Assembly (NCBI GenBank): GCA_902496505.1
Contig: CABVBB010000028.1
Coordinates: 1-11,231, forward strand
DNA length: 11,231 nt
Reading direction: 5' to 3'
DNA from: an uncultured Peptococcaceae bacterium
GTDB taxonomy: Bacteria > Bacillota > Peptococcia > Peptococcales > Peptococcaceae
Below the pieces are notes generated by a model. That model was given only the letters and a program-made list of their open reading frames with translations. It searched no databases and was not told the origin of the DNA. Below, piece by piece: positions 5,512-11,231 of this stretch. The position numbers were made by a program, and so were the translations under genes. The number at the start of each line of letters is the position of its first letter. Within the stretch, counting starts at the first letter, position 1.

Positions 5512-7533
5512 ATGGAACGTCAAGCAATGGCGCAAAAAATTTTGGTATTGGGTGTGGATGGTCTAGATCCTCGTTTGACCAGCAAATACGTCAGTCAAGG
5601 GAAGATGCCGAATGTAGAAAAATTTATTCAAGCAGGCTCAGCTAGAAGCGATCTAGTGCTCTTGGGCGGAGTGCCGACAGTGACGCCGCCGATGTGGACG
5701 ACGCTGGCGACCGGCACGTATCCTGTGACGCACGGGATCACCTGCTTTTACGGCCAGCACGAGGAATTGGATACGATGACGTATAATCTGGATTCTCGTC
5801 TCTGCCAAGCTGAGCAGCTGTGGAATGTCTTTGCCGAGGCTGGCCGCAAGACGCTTGTCTGGCACTGGCCAGGTTCTTCTTGGCCGCCATCAAGCGACAG
5901 CCCCGATCTGCATGTTGTTGATGGTACTTCGCCGGGCAGTGTCGGCATGGGCAGCTGCCAAATTGACAATGAATATCTGGTCGTGGCCAGCACGAAAACC
6001 AAGGACGTCGTCTACAAGCACAACGTAGCTGAAGATGCTAAAGTTCCCTGCGTGATCACGGATCTGGATCTCCAAGATACGGAAGAACGTCCAGGCTGCA
6101 GTGACCGTACGACTGCCCACACTGTCCGCACGATAATTATGGAGCGTTATGATGGACTGGAATATTCCAGCGGGGGGACGCCATTAGATGTCGCCTTTTC
6201 GCCTATCAAAGAACCCAGCGGCTGGCTGTCTGCACCTCAAGGAGCCAAAGAATTCACGATACTGCTGTCTCAAGGATTTGTCCGGCGGCCAGCGCTGATT
6301 TTAGTGAACGACAAAGGCATTTATGACCGCGTAGCAATTTATAAAAACAAAAGATCTGAAGCGCCGCTGGTCATCCTGGACAATGATGTTTTCACCAAGA
6401 ATATTCTTGACGATGGAGTAGACAAAGCGGGCAAACCGATCACTTGCAACCGCAGTATGCGTGTGCTGGAAGTAGAACCAGATGGCAGCATGGTACGCAT
6501 ATGGGTATCGGCTTCAATGAATATTGCTGAACGCACAGCCTGGTCGCCGCAGCATTTGTTTGATGATGTGACCCAAGCTTTAGGACCTATACCGCCGACT
6601 TCTTTGGTCTGTGTGCCAGACCCTGCCTTGACGACCAAGTGTATGCTGGCCAGCTGGGAAGAATCTTCTCATTGGCAGAGTCAGGCTCTGCATTTGCTCA
6701 TTGCTCAAGAGCAGTATGATGTGGTCTTCTCGCACTTCCACAATGTGGACTTAGAGGAACATACGTTTATCCGCCATATGAAGAAAAAATATGATACCAA
6801 ATTGCCTGAAGAAACGTATTTTCAGTTTATGGAGGACGTTTACAAGCAGACAGACCGTTATCTGGGCACCTTTGCCCATTTTCTCGACGAGGGCTGGACG
6901 ATCTTCATTATCAGCGACCACGGGCAGGTCTGCCCGCTCAATTCTCCACCAATGATCGGTGACTGTATGGGCTGCAATGTCCGTGTTATGGGTGAATTGG
7001 GCTATACAGTGCTCAAACGGGATGAAAATGGTCAGGAGCTTGCGGAGATCGACTGGAGCAAAACGCGTGCGGTGGCGACTCGTGCTACCCATATCACCAT
7101 CAATCTCAAGGGGCGCGATCCGCACGGTATTGTTGAGCCAGAGGATCAGTATGAACTAGAGGAACAGATCATGACAGACCTCTATGGCTATCGTGATAAA
7201 ACGACCGGCAAGCGGGTCATTGCTTTGGCGCTGCGCAACAAGGATGCAGTGCTTTTGGGACTAGGCGGCGAACGGTCAGGTGATATCATTTATTTCTTGG
7301 CTGAAGGTTACAATTATGATCATGCGGACAGTCTTTCCACGACCTGGGGCTACGGTGACACGTCAGTTTCGCCTATCTTCATTGCTGCCGGCAAGGGGAT
7401 CAAAAAAGGCTTCACCACCAAACGCATCATTCGCCAAGTAGATGTCGCTCCCACGCTGGCTGTTTTGGGCGGCGTGAGGATGCCCAGAGAATGCGAGGGT
7501 GCCCCCATTTACCAGATCCTCGATATCTGCTGA
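5512..7533 (+). CDS. Alkaline phosphatase superfamily hydrolase, type I phosphodiesterase/nucleotide pyrophosphatase branch
   Basis: A 673-residue metal-dependent hydrolase of phosphate (or phosphonate/sulfate-like) ester bonds. The N-terminal half-site shows Asp16 in LGVDGLDP and the nucleophile Thr58 in PTVTPPMWTTLATG, followed by YPVTHGI. The second half gives Asp413 and His417 (NVDLEEH), Asp469 and His470 (ISDHGQ), and His604 (YNYDHAD). Together these are the expected ligands of a two-metal site. Residues about 150-390 form a long insertion between the halves, likely a substrate-specificity cap, so the protein is much longer than simple family members of about 400 residues. No signal peptide or membrane segment is seen, so it should act in the cytoplasm. 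AAGGAGG stands 7 nt before the ATG. The permease follows 63 bp later, suggesting that it hydrolyses an imported anion. Substrate unknown. Confidence 0.85.
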   Translation: MERQAMAQKILVLGVDGLDPRLTSKYVSQGKMPNVEKFIQAGSARSDLVLLGGVPTVTPPMWTTLATGTYPVTHGITCFYGQHEELDTMTYNLDSRLCQAEQLWNVFAEAGRKTLVWHWPGSSWPPSSDSPDLHVVDGTSPGSVGMGSCQIDNEYLVVASTKTKDVVYKHNVAEDAKVPCVITDLDLQDTEERPGCSDRTTAHTVRTIIMERYDGLEYSSGGTPLDVAFSPIKEPSGWLSAPQGAKEFTILLSQGFVRRPALILVNDKGIYDRVAIYKNKRSEAPLVILDNDVFTKNILDDGVDKAGKPITCNRSMRVLEVEPDGSMVRIWVSASMNIAERTAWSPQHLFDDVTQALGPIPPTSLVCVPDPALTTKCMLASWEESSHWQSQALHLLIAQEQYDVVFSHFHNVDLEEHTFIRHMKKKYDTKLPEETYFQFMEDVYKQTDRYLGTFAHFLDEGWTIFIISDHGQVCPLNSPPMIGDCMGCNVRVMGELGYTVLKRDENGQELAEIDWSKTRAVATRATHITINLKGRDPHGIVEPEDQYELEEQIMTDLYGYRDKTTGKRVIALALRNKDAVLLGLGGERSGDIIYFLAEGYNYDHADSLSTTWGYGDTSVSPIFIAAGKGIKKGFTTKRIIRQVDVAPTLAVLGGVRMPRECEGAPIYQILDIC

Positions 7534-7551
7534 TGAATATGCATGCCAGAA

Positions 7552-7574
7552 GCGGCCGGCTTGATGCCGGCCGT
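7552..7574 (+). other. Intercistronic GC hairpin between hydrolase and permease
   Basis: GGCCGGC (7554-7560) and GCCGGCC (7566-7572) form a perfect stem with loop TTGAT, extendable by two pairs. No T run follows, so it is not an intrinsic terminator. It may stabilise or process the mRNA and set different levels for the two proteins. Confidence 0.6.
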
Positions 7575-7596
7575 CTGGATAAAGGAGGTTTCGCTT

Positions 7597-8997
7597 ATGT
7601 CCGCATCAGTATCCGTTAGCACCAATCGTTCTGTTTTGGTCAAATGGGGCATTACTTTCGGTGTTCCGATCTTATTGCTCTGCTTGCCAGTTGGTCCGGT
7701 TTACACCCAGCCAACGAAGTATTTTTTAGCGATCACGGTTTGGGCGCTTTTGTGCTCAGCTTTTGAAATTGTTGATCTTTATGTGCCCTCAGTCCTTTTG
7801 CCTATTCTTTACATCTTTTCTGGTGTTTGTGATGCCACGACGGCTTACTCTTCCTGGACCAATTTTATTGTTTTTAATGTGGCTGGCGCCATGCTTTTCG
7901 CCAACATTTTGGAGGAGATCGGACTGTTGAACCGCATCGCTTATTGGGTCATACGCAAATGCGGCGGCACTTTTACAGGCAGTGTCTGGGGATTATTCAT
8001 TGCCAGCTGCATCATATCAGTGATCACCTTTGGCAATGGCTATGTGGTGGTGGCGACGTTGACCTATGGCATTTGTAAAGCGCTGAAGGTGTCGCGTACC
8101 AAAGAAGCCAGCATCGTTATTATGGCAGGGATGCTTGGCGGCGGTACCCTGAAACTGTGTGTGTACAATCCTATTGTCATTGGTTTGATCCACGCCAGCG
8201 CCCGCACAGTTGTGCCGGACTTTTATATGCCCTTTCAGGAAGTCGTCCTTTCCTCTATACCAGTGCTGCTGTTCAGTATTTTATTTCTCGGCGGTATGTT
8301 ATTTTTCAACAAAAAATCTGGCACAGCTGGCAGTTTGAGCAGCAAAGCCTTTTTCGATGAGGAGTATCAAAAGCTGGGTAAAGTGTCAGCAAAAGAAAAG
8401 AAAACGATCGTAGTCACGCTGATGCTCATGCTTTATATATTCTTACAGCCGCTGCATGGTTTAGAAATGATGTATGGCTTCATCTTTTTTCCGTGCTTGC
8501 TCTTTTTGCCTGGCATTAACGTCGCTCAGCCTCAGCATGTCAAAACGATCCCTTTTAGCACGCTGCTCTTTATTGCCAGCTGCTTGACCATCGGTTTAGT
8601 GGGTCAAACTTTGGGCATCATGCAAAATGTTATCCAATTTGTAACCACGGTCATGTCCTCTGTCAGTTTGCCTGTAGCACTTTATGGCATCCTCACCTTA
8701 GGACTGGCGGCCAATTTCCTGCTGACGCCTTTTGCTATGCTGGCGATCCTGCCCGGACCAGTTTTAGACATCGCACTCAATTTGGGGATTTCCGGCAAGG
8801 CCGCGATGTATACCATGATGTACTCTACGGATATGGTCTTCTTGCCCTATGAATACGTTATCTACCTCATTTTCTTCTCCTTTGGAACGATGAAGATGTC
8901 TCACTTTATCAAATATCAGTCCCTCAAGGTTTTGTGTTTCTATATCTTTTTTGGCCTCGTCTTTATCCCCTTTTGGAAGCTGCTGGGGATACTTTGA
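7597..8997 (+). CDS. DASS/SLC13-type anion permease
   Basis: A 466-residue polytopic membrane protein with about 11-12 hydrophobic segments, length and layout typical of the divalent anion:sodium symporter (SLC13) group. The C-terminal run STDMVFLPYEYVIYLIFFSF and the following helix ending FIPFWKLLGIL resemble bacterial members I know. The positions of the two Ser-Asn-Thr substrate/sodium motifs hold Gly146-Asn147-Gly148 and Ala372-Asn373-Phe374: the Asn is kept, the flanking residues are not. This hints at a substrate other than a common C4-dicarboxylate. The ATG at 7597 has AGGAGG 8 nt upstream; an in-frame ATG at 7543 lies before the intercistronic hairpin and has no such site. It shares an operon with the upstream hydrolase and is followed by a terminator. 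Uptake of that enzyme's substrate is inferred. Confidence 0.85.
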   Translation: MSASVSVSTNRSVLVKWGITFGVPILLLCLPVGPVYTQPTKYFLAITVWALLCSAFEIVDLYVPSVLLPILYIFSGVCDATTAYSSWTNFIVFNVAGAMLFANILEEIGLLNRIAYWVIRKCGGTFTGSVWGLFIASCIISVITFGNGYVVVATLTYGICKALKVSRTKEASIVIMAGMLGGGTLKLCVYNPIVIGLIHASARTVVPDFYMPFQEVVLSSIPVLLFSILFLGGMLFFNKKSGTAGSLSSKAFFDEEYQKLGKVSAKEKKTIVVTLMLMLYIFLQPLHGLEMMYGFIFFPCLLFLPGINVAQPQHVKTIPFSTLLFIASCLTIGLVGQTLGIMQNVIQFVTTVMSSVSLPVALYGILTLGLAANFLLTPFAMLAILPGPVLDIALNLGISGKAAMYTMMYSTDMVFLPYEYVIYLIFFSFGTMKMSHFIKYQSLKVLCFYIFFGLVFIPFWKLLGIL

Positions 8998-9013
8998 ACG
9001 ATCGCCGCAAAAG

Positions 9014-9049
9014 AAAAGCGTTTGGGCATTTGATCCCAAACGCTTTTTT
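9014..9049 (+). terminator. Terminator of the hydrolase-permease operon
   Basis: AAAAGCGTTTGGG (9014-9026) pairs perfectly with CCCAAACGCTTTT (9035-9047) across an 8-nt loop, followed by more T. An outer GCCGC/GCGGC pairing may lengthen it. The A run on the left would allow some function on the minus strand as well. Confidence 0.92.
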
Positions 9050-9107
9050 GCGGCTGTTTGGAGCAAGTCAAGGAAGCTGATTTATCGACAGTGTTTTTTA
9101 AAGGCGA

Positions 9108-9134
9108 TTGAAGCGGCTGGTTTTGTGTTATAAT
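9108..9134 (+). promoter_or_regulatory. Promoter of the corA-like gene (extended -10)
   Basis: A TGTTATAAT extended -10 (9126-9134) has the TG and a perfect TATAAT. A weak -35 candidate TTGAAG (9108-9113) lies at a short 15-bp spacing, consistent with reliance on the extended -10. Confidence 0.65.
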
Positions 9135-9166
9135 AGGGCTAACGATAGGTGGACGGGGGAAGCGGG

Positions 9167-10081
9167 ATGTTTTACACATTAGGGAGTGAATTACAGACAG
9201 TCGGACAGAGTCTGGCGGTGCCTTGGCGGGATATGCTGATCATTTTGACAGCGGAGGAATTTAGTGCGCTGCTTTCGCCGGAGCAGCTGGCGGGTTTCAA
9301 ATTGCCGGATATGAAGCATATCCGTTACTGCAAGGCAGACATCGAGGAAGGTCGGCTGACAGGGACGATCTTTCGGCCGCATCAGACCAGTCAGAAGCAA
9401 AAGGCGGCATTCGTTTTCGCCATGTGGCAGGGCAATCTTTTGCTGATCGACGAGCATAGTTACTGCCAGCAGACGGCGGAGCGTCTGCATCAGGTGACGA
9501 GCAAAACGCCGTGGACAGCGGGGCGGGTGTTCTGCGATCTTTTGGAGGGGCTGATCAAAAACGATCTGGAATTTTTGACGTCTTTGGAGGACAAGGCGGC
9601 ACGCATCGAGCGGGAAATTTTGGAGGATGCGTCGTTTAAAAATATCGATCAGCAGTTGATCGCCTTTCGTAAGGAAGTCTCGGCCTTTTCCAATTATTAT
9701 TTGCAGCTGGCGGACATGGCGGAGAAATTGCAGGAGGACACAGAGGACTATTTTACAGATGATGAGGAGCGGCGGCTGAAAATATTCGGCGAGCGGGTCA
9801 GCCGCCTGCGGGAGGAAGCGCTGATGCTCAGAGAATACGCCATGCAGATCCGCGAGGTCTACCAGGCACAGATCGGCATCCGGCAAAACGAGATCATGAA
9901 ACTCTTGACCGTGGTGACGTCGATCTTCCTGCCGCTGTCGCTGATCGCCGGCTGGTACGGGATGAACTTCACCTACATGCCTGAGCTGCACTGGCCTTGG
10001 GCGTATCCGGCAGTGATCGGCGTGAGCCTCGCTATCGCCGTGGGGAGCATGCTGTTTTTCAAGTACAAGAAATTTTGGTGA
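9167..10081 (+). CDS. corA: CorA-family magnesium/divalent cation transporter
   Basis: A 304-residue protein with the CorA plan: a soluble N-terminal alpha/beta domain, long acidic helices (about 115-245; LLEGLIKNDLEFLTSLEDKA and later EDTEDYFTDDEERRLKIFGE), then two C-terminal transmembrane helices. The first helix ends in the selectivity signature YGMN (GMN at 265-267), followed by FTYMPEL, and the protein closes with a basic tail (KYKKFW), as is usual. Family members assemble as pentamers and import Mg2+, sometimes Co2+ or Ni2+. I chose the ATG at 9167, preceded by a G-rich site (GGGGGA) about 7 nt upstream; a GTG six codons earlier has no ribosome binding site. The gene stands alone between a terminator with its own promoter on the left and a hairpin on the right. 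Confidence 0.92.
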   Translation: MFYTLGSELQTVGQSLAVPWRDMLIILTAEEFSALLSPEQLAGFKLPDMKHIRYCKADIEEGRLTGTIFRPHQTSQKQKAAFVFAMWQGNLLLIDEHSYCQQTAERLHQVTSKTPWTAGRVFCDLLEGLIKNDLEFLTSLEDKAARIEREILEDASFKNIDQQLIAFRKEVSAFSNYYLQLADMAEKLQEDTEDYFTDDEERRLKIFGERVSRLREEALMLREYAMQIREVYQAQIGIRQNEIMKLLTVVTSIFLPLSLIAGWYGMNFTYMPELHWPWAYPAVIGVSLAIAVGSMLFFKYKKFW

Positions 10082-10088
10082 GCGTATC

Positions 10089-10142
10089 AAAAAACGCCCA
10101 GCACGCAGCCTAGTGCGTTTTGGCTAGACCGTGTGTTGGGCG
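10089..10142. terminator. Hairpin after corA, possible terminator of unclear direction
   Basis: CGCCCAGCACGC (10095-10106) pairs with GTGTGTTGGGCG (10131-10142), 12 pairs including three G-U as plus-strand RNA. The T tract, however, is on the minus strand (six A at 10089-10094). A smaller alternative stem, ACGCA-GCCTAG-TGCGT followed by TTT, lies in the loop and could end corA transcription. Function is uncertain. Confidence 0.55.
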
Positions 10143-10167
10143 CTCTGTTCTCAGATGCTTGCAATGG

Positions 10168-10176
10168 TGATAAAAT
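10168..10176 (+). promoter_or_regulatory. Weak extended -10 promoter candidate for the 161-residue protein gene
   Basis: TGATAAAAT fits an extended -10 with one mismatch to TATAAT, about 95 bp before the start codon. No good -35 box is seen. It is the best candidate between the corA hairpin and the gene. Confidence 0.3.
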
Positions 10177-10271
10177 AGATGAGACGACAGGAGAGATCGG
10201 GAAGTGCTTTGGGTGCCTTAGGCAGTCAAGGCGTAAGCAGGATCAGCATCAGTTTGGAGGGAGATAGGGAT

Positions 10272-10757
10272 ATGGTATATGGAGCGATCGATGAAAAAAG
10301 TGAGCAGTGGTATACACGACTGTGTAAAGTTTTTGAGGCTATAAAAAATAAGCAGAAGGATTACAATTGGCTGATCACTGCGCTGGACGGTGTCCCCCAA
10401 AAGATAGAGGAATGCTGTAAGGGTAAGGATCATTGCTGGCTGACAGGAGAAGAATTGAGCCAAATCGTTGCTGAGGATGATGGGCAATGGGTCTGGGCTG
10501 TTTTATCTGGTTTTGACAAAAGCATTGCTTTGTCAGAAGTCCTAAAGTATCCGCGGCCCTATGCGGATGGATATAGCGGGTTTTGGGAAAATCCTCTGTC
10601 CATGCAGCACCCTTTGGCAGCGATCGAGATCGTTCCTTGGGATAGTTCATTGGTCTTGTTTTTTAGTAAGCAAGAAGATCTGGTCAGGGACTTTTTGGAT
10701 TTTTTCCCTTTAAGTGAGGAACTATCGGCCTATAACGCAAAACTAGCAAACCGCTAA
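10272..10757 (+). CDS. Hypothetical protein, 161 residues, unknown function
   Basis: I do not recognise this protein. The ATG at 10272 is preceded by GGAGGGAG at 8-11 nt; the frame is open further upstream, but without a comparable start. The product is soluble, acidic and rich in tryptophan and aromatic residues, with no signal peptide, membrane helix or clear metal site. The middle reads HCWLTGEELSQIVAEDDGQW, then GYSGFWENPLSMQHPLAAIE and WDSSLVLFFSKQEDLVRDFL. An alternation of acidic helices and short hydrophobic strands of this kind is seen in many small cytoplasmic proteins, including immunity proteins of toxin systems. That is an impression, not an assignment, and no toxin gene is next to it. 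It is followed by a strong terminator and appears to be transcribed alone. Confidence 0.75.
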   Translation: MVYGAIDEKSEQWYTRLCKVFEAIKNKQKDYNWLITALDGVPQKIEECCKGKDHCWLTGEELSQIVAEDDGQWVWAVLSGFDKSIALSEVLKYPRPYADGYSGFWENPLSMQHPLAAIEIVPWDSSLVLFFSKQEDLVRDFLDFFPLSEELSAYNAKLANR

Positions 10758-10772
10758 GGCAGCGAGGCACGG

Positions 10773-10786
10773 CCTTAGCCGTACAC
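10773..10786 (+). other. Small hairpin after the 161-residue protein gene
   Basis: ACGGC-CTTA-GCCGT forms a 5-bp stem 16 bases after the stop codon, with no T run following directly. It may protect the mRNA 3' end upstream of the main terminator. Confidence 0.4.
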
Positions 10787-10828
10787 CTTTTGACGATCCT
10801 TTGGAGAGGGCTCTAGCTCGCTCCAGGC

Positions 10829-10871
10829 AAACGACGGACTATCGGCGATAAGCCGATAGTCCGTCGTTTTT
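10829..10871 (+). terminator. Strong terminator after the 161-residue protein gene
   Basis: An 18-bp perfect inverted repeat (10829-10846 with 10852-10869, loop GATAA) ends in five T on the plus strand. The minus strand has only a three-T end. It separates the convergent minus-strand gene that stops at 10944. Confidence 0.9.
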
Positions 10872-10943
10872 GGCGTTTTCCCCTTGTTTGCTGGTTAAGA
10901 GGACTGTTTTTTCTGGAATGTCAGCTTTGGAAGACAGCGCTTT

Positions 10944-11231
10944 CTATTCCTCTAGGGGCTTCTTTACGTCTGCCAGCAGGCGTTTTTCCCAAGCAGCGTG
11001 CCAAAACCAGCCCACGAGGATCATGGTGAGGGCAATGGCAATGGTGATGTTGCGCCGCAGCGAATCGGGCTGCCAGAGAGAAGCAAGCAGGAGACCCGTG
11101 CCGCCGCCTTCTAAGAAACCGAGGGCAGCAGGGCGTTTGCGCAATTTTTCTTCGCGGCCCAGAGATGCGACCAGCTGTTCATCGGCTGCCTGGCGAAAAG
11201 CGTCGTCACTGAGCTGCTCGCCGCTCAGGAG
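10944..11231 (-). CDS. C-terminal part of an unknown membrane protein (partial, 5' end outside window)
   Basis: The minus-strand frame is open from the window edge to a TAG at 10944-10946 and gives 95 residues. It opens with a hydrophilic, likely helical segment (DDAFRQAADEQLVASLGREE). Two hydrophobic stretches follow, a short Gly-rich one (GGGTGLLLASLW) and a clear transmembrane helix (ITIAIALTMILVGWFWHAAW). The protein ends in a basic-to-acidic tail (EKRLLADVKKPLEE). There is no ATG or ribosome binding site inside the visible part, so the start lies beyond 11231; an internal TTG at 11144 is not a credible start. I recognise no family. The convergent gene on the left is separated by a strong terminator. 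Confidence 0.6.
   Translation of the reverse strand, partial: LLSGEQLSDDAFRQAADEQLVASLGREEKLRKRPAALGFLEGGGTGLLLASLWQPDSLRRNITIAIALTMILVGWFWHAAWEKRLLADVKKPLEE

Noticed and set aside
9191..10090. Long minus-strand open frame of about 299 codons opposite corA.
   Set aside because: It is a shadow of corA; its His/Arg/Gln-rich product resembles no protein, and the plus-strand frame has the clear GMN signature.
10944..11144. Complete 66-residue small membrane protein starting at 11144.
   Set aside because: The start would be a TTG without a ribosome binding site and the frame continues to the window edge, so it is the end of a longer gene.
1..11231. CRISPR arrays, insertion sequences, tRNA or rRNA genes.
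   Set aside because: No regularly spaced repeats, transposase-like frames with terminal inverted repeats, or tRNA/rRNA signatures were seen when reading both strands.

Overview
This window looks like a chromosomal segment of a low-to-mid GC Firmicute. Strong AGGAGG-type ribosome binding sites, sigma-A-like promoters, U-tailed hairpin terminators and a T-box leader all point that way. The balanced base composition and gene content would fit the Negativicutes, but that placement is an inference with low confidence.

Left part (1-4196, mostly minus strand). After the tail of an unknown membrane protein and a shared terminator comes a LysR-type regulator (lysR1, 154-1077) with its own promoter and a TTG start. 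To its right is a complete methionine ABC importer, metN-metI-metQ, transcribed leftward. It is preceded by a long leader (about 4165-3878) that reads as a methionine-specific T-box: AUG specifier, UGGU in the antiterminator bulge, and a terminator whose 5' arm is shared with the antiterminator. Uncharged tRNA-Met should therefore switch on import.

Central part (4200-9050, plus strand). A second LysR-type regulator (lysR2) is followed by a 673-residue cytoplasmic enzyme of the alkaline phosphatase superfamily (type I phosphodiesterase/nucleotide pyrophosphatase branch) and a 466-residue permease of the DASS/SLC13 anion transporter type. A good promoter and a 13-bp dyad lie between lysR2 and the enzyme, and a strong terminator follows the permease. 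The layout suggests an inducible cassette that imports an anionic compound and hydrolyses it inside the cell. The substrate is unknown. The permease lacks the usual Ser-Asn-Thr substrate motifs, so this is the best candidate for an undescribed system in the window.

Right part (9100-11231). A CorA-type magnesium transporter with its own extended -10 promoter is followed by an odd hairpin, then a 161-residue protein of unknown function, a strong terminator, and the C-terminal part of an unknown two-helix membrane protein on the minus strand that runs off the window.
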